Below are positions 20,472-30,161 of a stretch of 64,000 bases of DNA, piece by piece. The stretch is from Seminavis robusta. Lineage: Eukaryota > Bacillariophyta > Bacillariophyceae > Naviculales > Naviculaceae. The notes beneath the pieces were generated by a model. The model was given only the letters and a program-made list of their open reading frames with translations, was not told the origin of the DNA and made no database searches. Positions within the stretch are counted from its first letter, which is position 1. Each line of letters starts with the position of its first letter. Both the position numbers and the translations under genes were made by a program. The stretch covers positions 18,563 through 82,562 of the forward strand of contig CAICTM010000270.1 in assembly GCA_903772945.1 (NCBI GenBank). The letters are read 5' to 3'.

Positions 20472-22146
20472 TCAGTCATCGTAATAATCATCTTCGTCAT
20501 CATCCAGTGCCAGCTCGTCTAGCAAATCTTCGTCGTCTTCATCAATAACTTGGAAGAGGATGTCGTCTCTCTTCAGCATTTCCAGCTTTGACACTTCCTC
20601 CATATCCCCACCACATAGTTCCAAAACTAGTAGCACCACAACACGACAGGGTCAGTTATCATCACTAGAGATTCGGAATGAGCACCAAAGCTTGCACAAT
20701 CTATCTTACCTTCGTGCCAGAGTGGTTTTGGCAGGCTGATACACTGTTTCAGCGCAACCGACCGAGCACATGCCAGAGGCTGGTACTTTCCCAGCACAAC
20801 AGCAACATCCAACGTGGACTCCTCGTAGTTGTGGCACCCAACGAAGAAGCGGAATTCCAATGGATTGTACTTGCCCTCCAGAACTCCATCAATAGCAGCC
20901 TCCAATCCACCTTCATAGATCCCGGGTGAGATTTCCCGAGCTCCCGGTAAATCCTTGATGCCATGGATCATTGTCGCGGCTTCATCCTGATTGTCCGTGC
21001 CTCCGACATACACCGCAGCTTCATTTCCAAATGCCAGCATGAACTTGACAAGGTCTTTTTTGACGTGGCTGTCTTGCTCTTGGCCAGTACGCTGAAAGGC
21101 TCCATAGAGTACGAGACGGGAGAGGTTCTCTGTCAATTTCATGGCCATGGGACGGTTGAGAACCAACGCCTTGGCCCTTCCCATGTCTTCATCTCGCTCG
21201 ACTACGAGACACACTTCTTGCCAAGTATCCTGATTGTCGAGAAAGATTTGTAGCATTTCGGTGGATTCATCCGAGAGGGATGTCGAGTCAATCTGGCCGC
21301 TGTCATCCGCAGTGCTTGCGATTTCTGACATGGAGTCTTCCACCAATAACTTTCATTAAATCAAAAGAAAGTTGCGCGTAAGAAGAGACAAACAAACTTG
21401 ACTAGGGAATAATATGGTTCTATTCCATCTGTTTGCTTACCTGGGCCTTTCGGTACCACGCCTTGGCATCGTCCAAATCAAGAGTGTCGTCGTACATTTT
21501 TCGCAATTTGCGGCCTACAATGGAGTGTCGATGATTGCGATAGAGTTCCACTTCAATGGGCATTCGTACGATGAGGCCGCCAACTTCCGGCTATGAGGCA
21601 AAAGGAGAGAGAGAAGGGTCAGTCAGCAGATCGAATGAAATCAAGCAATATGATCAATCAATGTTCAGCACTCACAGTGGAGATCTCATGCGCCCAAGCA
21701 CCGTTCTTGAATTCCTCCGCTAGATCTTCATTTTGACTGAAGAGCACCTGTTCGTTTTCCTTGGACACGGATGTTCTCACAGAAGAAAGAACAGTACTAC
21801 TACTGCTTTCATCAGTTCCTTCTTGCATGGACAGCTCGGATTGGGCAAGATTTCTTCGAAAATCTCTCCAGTCTCCCAGAGAATCTGGATCAATCATGTC
21901 GTCGTCGTCATCATCTTCGTCGTCGTCTTCGTCCATGTCATAAAAGGACGATGCCGAATAGTACAGACGGCCTTGTCTTGTGGCGATTTGTTCCGAACAT
22001 CTCTTATTGGCAGCGGTGATTGTCGTTGACAAGGGCACAAAGCCTTCCACATGGTCCAGCTGCAAACAGAGCAGCAGCGTGGAAGTCAACAGCAAGGCAC
22101 CTAATGCCAAACTTGGCGCTGCCAGTCTACTGTTGTTGGAACTCAT
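20472..22146 (-). CDS. AlgH/YqgE-type (DUF179) protein, four exons, plastid-type leader
   Basis: I propose exons 22146-21676, 21590-21441, 21349-20710 and 20626-20472. The introns of 85, 91 and 83 bases all have GT..AG ends, with donors GTGAGT, GTAAGC and GTAAGA. The joined frame is continuous (471 residues). Exon 1 starts with a signal peptide ending VEG|FVPL, a weaker form of the diatom plastid leader, then an acidic run and a WRDFRRNL segment. Exon 2 carries PEVGGLIVRMPIEVELYRN. Exon 3 is the UPF0301 fold with ALVLNRPM, FVGCHNYEESTLD and YQPLACARS. Exon 4 adds a very acidic tail ending DDDEDDYYDD. The biochemical function of this family is unknown; plant relatives are plastid proteins. Confidence 0.85.
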
Positions 22147-22218
22147 TTTTCTGGGTTGAAGAGAAAGGATTCTATAATCACGGGATGACTTGAATGTGAG
22201 CAATGTACCCTCTTCTCG

Positions 22219-22235
22219 CTCTCTCTCTCTCTCTC
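22219..22235. repeat. CT microsatellite upstream of the DUF179 gene
   Basis: A run of about eight CT units lies about 75 bases before the minus-strand start. Read on that strand it is a GA tract that could act as a promoter element. Confidence 0.6.
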
Positions 22236-22269
22236 GTTGGTGGTCGTTTGCTAAAAACAGGTATAACAA

Positions 22270-23775
22270 CCCGATTGAATTAGCTTCGCGTCAACAAGAG
22301 GAACAATGAAACACCAACAATGAGACTCCCAGTGGTATTAAAAGGATGCATTGCGCTGCAATTGCTCACAGAGGTCTCCTGGCAATACTAGCTAGTAGTC
22401 TACCGGTAGCTAGTAGTTGCGGTGTCGTCGTGGTCCACAGAGGGCAAAACGTGGCACCCAAGGACGAAACAATGAATCACGGGTTGCCGTGTGACGTAAC
22501 CCTTGAGGGATCTTTCGCCTTGCTGACGGCCGTTGCAGCTGTTCCCCTTCAACAGAGGCAATGCGAGAATTCTACACTCTACCCGTCAGATAGACGGACA
22601 GTGAGTCACTGGATTCATCGTCTTTCTTCAATTCAGGTCTAACATGTGCTACAAGGACACTAAACTTTGTAGCAGCGGCAGTACCGCAGGAGAGGGTGGT
22701 GGAAGACCAAACCAAGCAGGCAGAGGCTGAGCTATATTGAAAACATAGCACGTGAAATAGCATGATGTGTCCAAGCAATTGGATATCATGGCCAAGCAAC
22801 TCTCAAATGTAGATGACAACACGTTCTACATGTAGCTGTGCACAACGTGTCCTGACTAAGGTATCGGTACCTGGTACCACCGGCACTCTGCCTCACATAG
22901 ATGCAAACAAGCAACAGTCTGGAAGATACAGGCAATTCCTTGCTGAACCTCCAACTCGCGATACTACATGTAGTTTCATCAAGTTTCAACACCTTGCACC
23001 AGAGTCCCATACCGGTAGCTTGGTGGAGGCTTCGGAGCTTCAGCGCACCATCATTCCATTCTGCAGCCTCAACGAAAACTCCAACAAGCAAAACACTGCG
23101 CCCTCCAGTACCGTACCGGTACCGATAGCTGCCTGGAGGTTCCCACCAGCTTTGACTCTTTCTCACTCAGCCTTGCTGGTTCATTAAAGGATCGGGTTAT
23201 GAGCTTAGAGAAGATTCAATTCGTAATCCACCTGCCAACGCCCTCGTAGGTCTGGTACACTTTCTACGGTGGACAAAATAAACGGCCGAAATCCACTAGT
23301 TATTTAACACGATAGGCCGATTCGGATTTCGAAATTTTACACACACAAATTAAAACGCCGGTAACGGCCTGATGTCAGAATCCAATCGGATTTTCCTACT
23401 GATGTCTCTATAGTAGAATTTTCTGGTGACGTTGATTCTTCGAAATCCGATTCAAATTTAGGCCGTTACTCAGAAATCCGTTTGCCGGGATTCTCCACTG
23501 TAGAAATACAGTGAATTCCCAACTTCCGGATTCTGGAAATATATATAAGATGTGTCACATCAGACGTTCTTTGGATTTCAATCGGATTCTGACTGGATTT
23601 TCAATCCATGTGTGTCTTTTTCTGCGACCATGTGTACCACTTCATTCTCACGGGAACTTTATTTCGATAGATGTGTTTGTTTCTACGATTGAAACCGTAT
23701 CTTTGAGCGACAATGGTGATTTTGCAGGTTCTGAGACAATTCCTTGCTATATTATAAGCACGAGAAGATGGAAAA
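22270..23775. other. Gene-poor region with inverted repeats
   Basis: No gene is supported. Frames of about 125 codons on both strands at 22786-23187 overlap each other and lack protein character. GGTACC-type motifs occur at about 22866-22880 and 23108-23126. A set of short inverted repeats at 23321-23469 is listed separately. Confidence 0.45.
23321..23469. repeat. Small element with two nested or overlapping inverted-repeat pairs
   Basis: TCGGATTTCGAA at 23322-23333 is matched in reverse complement by TTCGAAATCCGA at 23439-23450. GTAACGGCCT at 23361-23370 is matched by AGGCCGTTAC at 23460-23469. The surrounding sequence repeats AATCCGATT-like words. It could be a decayed MITE, but I found no clear target-site duplication. 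Confidence 0.4.
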
Positions 23776-24029
23776 ATGAATTTGTTGCTTACTTTTAGGG
23801 TTCGATGCTTAAGAGAAGGAAAACAGTCGGAACGTCATCAATCCGAACTATTCAGCCAAAGAAGCACGAAACAATTGGCGTCCGTTGAAGTCAAACCTCT
23901 TCTTCGATTACTCTCTCATTCTGCCACAATTTCCACCATCGAAAACTCGAAACGAAAATATGCCCTTTTATCTCCAGATATCCCATCAAAACTACACAAT
24001 TGCCCCCAAATAAATCTCCACAATGGCGT

Positions 24030-24880
24030 TCATCCAAGCGACGGTCCGTTTTGGTTAGCGGGAAAGAAGTTCCCATTTATGTCTCGATGCCATACCTGCG
24101 GTTGTGGTTGGATCTGTGGGGCAGGCTGGATCTGCATCTGCTGCTGTGGTTGGATCTGAGGAGCGGGCTGCATCTGTGGGGCTGGCTGCATCTGCATCTG
24201 TTGAGCTGATTGCTGAAACTGCGGATACACATACTGCTGTGGTTGTGGCATCACGTAATTCTGCATCATGGTTGCTTGCTGCTGCATCGCCACCATTTGA
24301 TTCCAACTCATTGGAATCGAATACTGAGGCTGCGGCTGGATTTGCATGGGCATCGGTTGCTGTTGATACATTCGTTGGTCCATGACTTGATTCGCCGCCA
24401 CCAATGGAGCTGCTGCTGCTGACTGAGGGAATACTTGATTTGTCGCAATGGAGGCAACTGGAGCCGCCACAACTGGAGCCGCCACAACTGGAGCCGCCAC
24501 AACTGGAGCCGCCACAACTGGAGCCGCCGCAATTGGAGCCATCGCCAACGATTATGAGATCCTGCCACGGAAACAACCGCACCACCAGGTACCGCAGGAG
24601 CTGACGCAATACTTGCCGACGATGCTGCTGCTTGAGCGTGAACCAGCTCGAGCAACTGGGCCTTCGTCATCTTCTTCAACACCTTGTCATCTGGAATGAC
24701 AGATGGATCTTCCGTCAGCAAGGACGCCTCTTCTTCGTCGTCCGAATCTTGAGTCAAGATCTCGTCGGGTACGGACTTTTTGGCAGAATTCTTGGCGACG
24801 CTATCTCTGGACTTGTTGCGATTTTCCAAGTAAAATCCTTTCTTTTGAGCTTGGCGCTTGGAGCCCGCTTTGCGGCGCGT
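24030..24880 (-). CDS. Gln/Met/Pro-rich low-complexity protein, probably two exons
   Basis: Two protein-like minus-strand frames adjoin. The first (from about 24880 to 24586) is basic then acidic and contains LTQDSDDEEEASLL and DDKVLKKMTKAQLLELVHAQ, a short helix of SAP-like look. The second (24517 to 24030) is an Ala/Val/Pro repeat followed by a Gln-, Met- and Pro-rich stretch, ending NGNFFPANQ. An intron at 24585-24518 (68 bases, GTGGTG..CCAG) would join them in frame, giving PAVPVVAAP; its donor is weak. The start is unresolved: the first frame has an in-frame TAA near 24883 and no ATG after it, so another 5' exon or an indel is needed. Function unknown. Confidence 0.45.
24455..24540. repeat. 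15-base tandem repeat, about 5.7 units
   Basis: The unit is CAACTGGAGCCGCCA. Because the unit is a multiple of three, each reading frame gives its own perfect pentapeptide repeat: VVAAP, CGGSS and WRLQL-type on the minus strand. The VVAAP frame is the one that continues into the Gln-rich protein. Confidence 0.85.
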
Positions 24881-24893
24881 TTACCGCCGCCCA

Positions 24894-26604
24894 TCATCGG
24901 ATTCTCTCAGATGTCGCCTTGGAGGACGTGGATTTCCATTCTTCGTCTTCGGATTCCACCGCCAAGTCCTGTATCGAGCACATCAACGCCTTGAGAGCAG
25001 TTGATCGACCTTCATCTACGAGACGTGCATAAGGGATCTGACTCTGTTCGCACTTGTGACGGGCGAATTTAAATCGAGCAGCCATTGGAAAACCGAGCTT
25101 GATGCATCTTGGTATTCCATAGGCACGAAGACAATGATTCGTGAACTTCTCAAGATCGTGACTCAATGACTTCACCGAGTCCTTGGCCTTACTTCGACAC
25201 ATTGTTGTGGCCTAGGTGTACTGACAGTTCCCCTACGGTTGGGAACCAAATGTCTCGACCTGTAACTTGTTCCCATGCACTGATGGTTGTGAAATACTCT
25301 TGATCTCTTCTGCTGCTAAGGCAATCTGCAAAGACTTTCCCGCTTCTGGATAACACTTGACAGGTAGAAGTCGAAACACTAACGCCACAGCGATCTCGAG
25401 GATTCTCGACGATTTCCAACCAGCGATCTTTTTCCGCAAGACTCCAGATTTGTAGAAGCTCAGTTCGATTGGTCTTATCTTCGGAAGTCGGATGCCATAT
25501 GCAACATCCAGCCAGGTCACCCATCTCGCGAGTGTACATCCGGAATAAGTATCACGCATCATGAGCTCGACATTCCTTACCACCACGAAAAAAAAATCGA
25601 CCAAGTGGAACACACAGACGAATTGGAGAGAACGTTCTTCCACGTTGGAGTCTTCCGTCTTACAGCTTCGCGATTTTCTTGCGCTCCCAATCAATCTCCG
25701 AATGATGACACGAAATTCCAAAGTTTCTTTGCAGATTTCCGCCAAACTTGATCATGAATCCGTGGAAATCTCCTTGCGTGAAATCCTCCTGAAGAGTACA
25801 GAAACTGTGTCGTAGTCTTTCTTCCTACTCGCCAAACACGTTTTGATATTGGGTGAAGACCGCGGAGAGAGCGGTTTTCCTTTGTTGGTTCCAGACAAAC
25901 ACAACCACTTCATTCCACACAAGATCGAGCAATAGTTCAGGATTTTGTGCTTGTTCGCATCTTTTTCTCCACACACCACATTGAAAAAGGCAAAATCGGT
26001 GGATAGTCCTTGGTCGTAAGTGACGGGAACAATCTCAAGAGGACTGGCCAAAACGGAACCTCCATGATCTCGGATTGTACCGAAGAATCGTTTTTGAAGA
26101 CTCTCACACTTCTTCCGTGCTTTCTTCCTCGTCTTCCCAATCCTTGCAGCATCTGAAGCTTTTGCTCTTCTCTGTCAAGTCCAAGGATGTAAAATCTCGA
26201 CCAGATCCAAGGGCAGAGGCAATTTCAGCAGCACTTTTCATTGGAATGGCTGCATTTTTTTGTGAATTTTCCTGTGTCGGAGTTTCTTCTTCCTCTGTTG
26301 TTGAGATGTTGGCTGGGTTTGAGGCGACAAGGAGACTCTGCTGGAGCTTGTGTGAGTACCATAGCTGATGTTGGATTCAGAGCCAAGTGCTAGCATACTT
26401 GCCACAACAAAGCTGGTACCTTGGGTCATGACAGGACGACTGGGTTCTTCTTCATATTCTTCCTCTCTTCCACTACGGCTCTTCATACCTCTTTCTTCCT
26501 CCTCACTACTGCTACTACTGAGTCCTCTACGGGTGGAAGGTGAAATCACCGCCGGCAAGTGGGTCACACCCTTCTGTTTCTTCTGCCGATGATGACATGA
26601 TGAG
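24894..26604 (-). pseudogene. Fragmented coding-like region, unresolved exons or decayed gene
   Basis: Protein-like pieces follow each other on the minus strand in changing frames. They are a Ser/Glu-rich piece (about 26567-26362, with a possible donor TATG|GTACTC), a piece opening after a TTGACAG acceptor at 26171 and running to 25752 (with DHGGSVLASPLEIVP and FFNVVCGEKDANKHK), pieces at 25800-25233, and a last piece at 25202-24894 (with KFTNHCLRAYGIPRC and AVESEDEEWKS). Not all joins work as GT..AG introns. The region is therefore either a multi-exon gene I cannot fully resolve or a decayed gene. No domain is recognised. The downstream Gln-rich frame at 24030-24880 may be part of the same locus. 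Confidence 0.35.
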
Positions 26605-27048
26605 CGCTCTAGTGACTACTCCAGTTGTACTCTAACAGTAGGGCTTATTTACTCGGTCTTTGTCAGGTGCTTACCCACAAGACCTCCCGCCTCGTTGACG
26701 GCCTTTTTGATCGTTTGATCTGATTGCGTCTGGCTGTCGGATTTTTGCCCAAGGGCCTAGGCGAGCCCTTGATCTTCGTTCTTGGCCTAAAATCCGCTGA
26801 CGCGCGCTCTCGCGACGAATCGTGTCGGCTGCGCCTCCAAGAATTCTTGCGATCGCGCGCGTCATTGGATTTTCAATTTGCCGGGACGTTTTTCTACAAA
26901 GTCAGTCGAATGATGCATTCGAAAGACGCACAGCAGAGCTTTGGCCTCAAAAACAACGGCAAAGATTCTTGACACACAACACACAACCAAAGCAAAAAGC
27001 AACGAAAACGACAATCAAGAGACAACCACTCTACCAAAATTACCAACC
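26605..27048. promoter_or_regulatory. Divergent intergenic region upstream of U2AF35
   Basis: The U2AF35 start faces away from the minus-strand pieces on the left. The stretch 26795-26870 is rich in CG dinucleotides (GCGCGCTCTCGCGACG and GCGATCGCGCGCG), unlike its surroundings. No gene is supported. Confidence 0.35.
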
Positions 27049-28340
27049 ATGGCAAAGCACTTGGCCCGCATTCACGGCACCGAAGAGGACAAGGTGAACT
27101 GTCCCTTCTACTTCAAGATTGGAGCTTGCCGCCATTCGGATCGATGCTCTCGTCTTCACCATCGTCCCGCCTTTTCTCCCACCATTCTGGTGAAGCATCT
27201 CTACCGGCACCCGCAGCGTCTTGCGAAATCAATAACAAGAGCGGTGGAGAAGCCGTCATTGATCAAGAACAAGCCAATGAAGACTTTTTGGTGTTTTTCG
27301 AAGATCTGTATGTGGAATTGAGCAAATTTGGCAGAGTGGAAGGATTGCATGTCGTGGAGAATCTGGGAGATCATTTGATTGGTACGTTGTCTCTAGCTAG
27401 CTAGCTAGCTAGCTGAGATGGGGCTCGTTGTGTTTTGTTTTGTTTCCGCGTGTGCATGTCTGTTTGTTTGATGTCGGGTGTACAGCTTGTGAGGATCCTG
27501 TGATTGTCTTTATTGGAGGCCTGTCTGTTGTTGGATCTTTGGCCGAGACTCCAAAAACAACCAACAATTCACAAGCCACAAACGATGAGATAATCACGAG
27601 ATGTGTGATAACGGTTGATTTGCTCAGTACAACAATTTTCAGGGTTGAAGGTGTGGATTGGTTGAATTTTGGTGAATTCAATCATTTCTAATTGTCATCA
27701 AGCATGGCACAACAAAGGAATGGAGAATGATGCCAAATCAACTTGTATCTTATCGGTTATTTGGTTCTGATCAATCCAATGGGTGTGTGGTGGCAACTCG
27801 TGTTGTTGGCGGCAAATCCGTCTCATGTCGCTTTGTGAGCTGCTCCCCATTATCCTGTTATAGTGTTTCTTACGCTTGTTGATTCTTTCTTCAGGTCATG
27901 TTTATTGCAAATTCAGCGACGAAGAAGAGGCATCGGATGCCTTGCAGGTCATGAATGGGCGCTACTATGACGGACGACGAATGGAGGTGGAGTATTCACC
28001 CGTCACAGACTTTCGGGAGGCGCGATGCCGAGACTACGATGAAGACGCCTGTGCCCGAGGTGGTTTCTGCAACTTTTTGCATGTCAAGCCGGTGCCCATG
28101 TGTCTCATACGTTCCATGGAGGAGGACTGCGAAGCAGATCGGATCCGCGACCAGGAGGAGCGACGAGCCAAAGAACGGGAAGAAAAACGAGCCAGGAAGG
28201 AGAGCAAAAAGAGAAAACGTGAACGCAAGGAGAGAAAGTCGTCTCATCGATCATCTCGTAGTCGCAAACGAAGTTCCAGCCGCGATCGTGGCGGCGCAGA
28301 AAGTGATGATGATGACCGCTCGTATTCACAGTCTCCGTAG
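27049..28340 (+). CDS. U2AF1: U2 snRNP auxiliary factor small subunit, with a frame break in exon 1
   Basis: U2AF35 reads the AG at the 3' splice site. Exon 1 starts at 27049 with the family opening ([20 protein letters not shown]) and zinc finger 1 (C-x8-C-x5-C-x3-H ending DRCSRLH). The second finger, [19 protein letters not shown], follows the [10 protein letters not shown] motif in exon 2. An RS-like tail with [14 protein letters not shown] ends the protein. The 513-base intron is 27382-27894 (G|GTACGT..TTCAG|GT) and carries a CTAGCTAG run. Within exon 1 the frame changes by one between HLYRHP (about 27215) and the [12 protein letters not shown] segment. Either there is a base error, a true frameshift, or a 50-base intron at 27190-27239 that would remove the conserved LYRHP. 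Confidence 0.88.
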
Positions 28341-28557
28341 CTAGCTAGCTGGCGGTGGCTGCTTTGATGGAAGTTTGTATTCTCTCGATGGTGAAGTTTT
28401 AAATAAGATTAGTGGGGTCCATTTTCTATACAGTTTTTTCATGTCTAATGTACGTTGTTTAGTATGTACGATATATACCGTACCTCTCCAAAATTTGTCT
28501 GTCTGCGGTCTTTTTCACTGCCATGAGGATTGATGACAACCGTCCTTTGTACTTTTT

Positions 28558-29703
28558 CTAAATTTCGTCGGCCCATTGCCCTCCACTGGAAGTACCGTTC
28601 GGTGGATAGTCTCCAGATTTCAAGCTGAATGCGAGGGGATCAAAGGCTTGTGTTGTCTTGGTTCCGTACACCACCCAATGCTTTTTTGCTGGCTTTTTGT
28701 GCTTGTGCTTTTTCTTCTTGAGCATCCTCCCTCGGACTCCTGATCCTTGATCCGGAGCAGCATCAATTCTTGTGGCATCATCATCGTCATCATCGTCGTC
28801 GACATCGGTGGCATGCTTCGAATCGCTTGCTTGCTTATAGTTGATTGTTACATTCAAGTCCATGGGATTGGGGGCTGTCTCGGCCTTGCCCTCTGGATCG
28901 AGCACATATTTGATTTGCCAGACTTCATCAAACGAGTCATGGGGATATTCGTAGGGACATCCTTCATCAGGTCCACAAGCCAAGGCCACGGCCAGGTCGG
29001 CAAGCAGCTCATGCTTCCAAGAAATCACACTCACTTTCCCACACATTTCGCCTGATTGCAGTTGCTTGAAATATTCGTCAGCCAGCACTTTTACTTTGAA
29101 GGGGTAGACATCAATTTCCAAGTCAAACTTTTTGGCCAACGGCAAGACCGTCTCAATTTCTCTGTAATTAACCTTGTGTTTGGACTCTCGGTCTTGTGTC
29201 AAGGCAAAGATCTTTGTGGGCACTGGCCATCGGTGTTGTGGATTGCTGGGGTCAAACAGTGATGGTAGAAAATAGGCTCTCTCTCGGCCCAACCAAGAAC
29301 AGTAGCTATTCCCTCCTTGGTGAACCACTCCATCATCAGGATACTTTTCGCAGTGTCGAAAGAGCAAAATCGTGCTTTCACAGCCAGATTCAATGTCCAA
29401 CTCGGGATCGTACATGGAATTCAAAACATCCAACTGGGATGCAGCTCGACTGTCGTACTTCTTGATAATTTTCCTGGCGCTGCTGCTGCTGCTACCTCTG
29501 CTGGGCATGACATCATAGATAACGGCAACACTTAGGGCAACCAGCCCTACTATCATGCACGCCAAAAACCCAATGAACAACCTGTGTCCATTATTTTGGG
29601 ACTTCAAGTTCACAAAAGAGTCCGAATTGTCCCCAAATGTCGTTTGGATCTCGGTTTTCTCCTTGGTTTTCCCGTTGAGAAGTGTCGTGCTTTCCCCTGC
29701 CAT
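28558..29703 (-). CDS. Type II membrane protein with histidine-phosphatase-like domain
   Basis: A short cytosolic head is followed by one membrane span (about residues 41-63) and a lumenal or extracellular domain. The motif ILLFRHCEKYPDDG at about 112-125 matches the catalytic RHG of the histidine phosphatase (phosphoglycerate-mutase-like) superfamily, with Cys in place of Gly. A later SVISWKHELLADLA could supply the second His. The order (WLGRERAYFLPSLF, then TKIFALTQDR) resembles plant and algal members. Near the C-terminus are an eight-Asp run and a Lys/His-rich patch (KKKKHKHKK). Whether it is catalytically active is uncertain. No intron. Confidence 0.7.
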   Translation of the reverse strand: MAGESTTLLNGKTKEKTEIQTTFGDNSDSFVNLKSQNNGHRLFIGFLACMIVGLVALSVAVIYDVMPSRGSSSSSARKIIKKYDSRAASQLDVLNSMYDPELDIESGCESTILLFRHCEKYPDDGVVHQGGNSYCSWLGRERAYFLPSLFDPSNPQHRWPVPTKIFALTQDRESKHKVNYREIETVLPLAKKFDLEIDVYPFKVKVLADEYFKQLQSGEMCGKVSVISWKHELLADLAVALACGPDEGCPYEYPHDSFDEVWQIKYVLDPEGKAETAPNPMDLNVTINYKQASDSKHATDVDDDDDDDDATRIDAAPDQGSGVRGRMLKKKKHKHKKPAKKHWVVYGTKTTQAFDPLAFSLKSGDYPPNGTSSGGQWADEI

Positions 29704-30161
29704 TGCTATTTGTTTGCTTCAAAAGTAGTCTGAGAAGGATGAAGGTTGTTCTGGCAAAAGATCGATGAAGATTCAGGTCCAAAGAAGAAAATGTGGAGCT
29801 GCGACGATCCAGAAGGGATCTTGCTTTTTTGCTGAGGTGGCGCGGGAGTCAAAGAAGATACAGTCTGTACATCACGTCGTGAACTGAACTGAATTGAATC
29901 TTCAACGTCCCAGCTACCAGTACGGTAGCTAGCTAGGTCAACAATATCTCAACCATCGTGTCCATCAGGGGAAGGCTCCAATAGTTTTTGCCCCCACTCC
30001 TCCTTTTGACAATGGCTTTCCACTATAGCTAGCAATTGTTTTTGACTACTAGGATGGGTTAAAAACGAGTTTGCACTGGCGATAGAGGAAATACAGCATT
30101 TGTTAGCTGTATAGGTCTGCACGACAATGCCGCTCCCGCCATGCCATGTAGTACTGCATCC
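29704..30161. other. Intergenic region between two minus-strand genes
   Basis: About 460 bases with no supported gene. A CTAGCTAG site is at about 29927-29935. The left part should contain the promoter of the phosphatase-like gene. Confidence 0.4.

Noticed and set aside
22786-23187. Opposing 126- and 124-codon frames
   Set aside because: They overlap almost completely on opposite strands and contain GGTACC palindromes, which are open in both directions.
27190-27239. 50-base intron as a certain explanation of the U2AF35 frame break
   Set aside because: It restores the frame but deletes the conserved LYRHP segment, so I list it only as one option.
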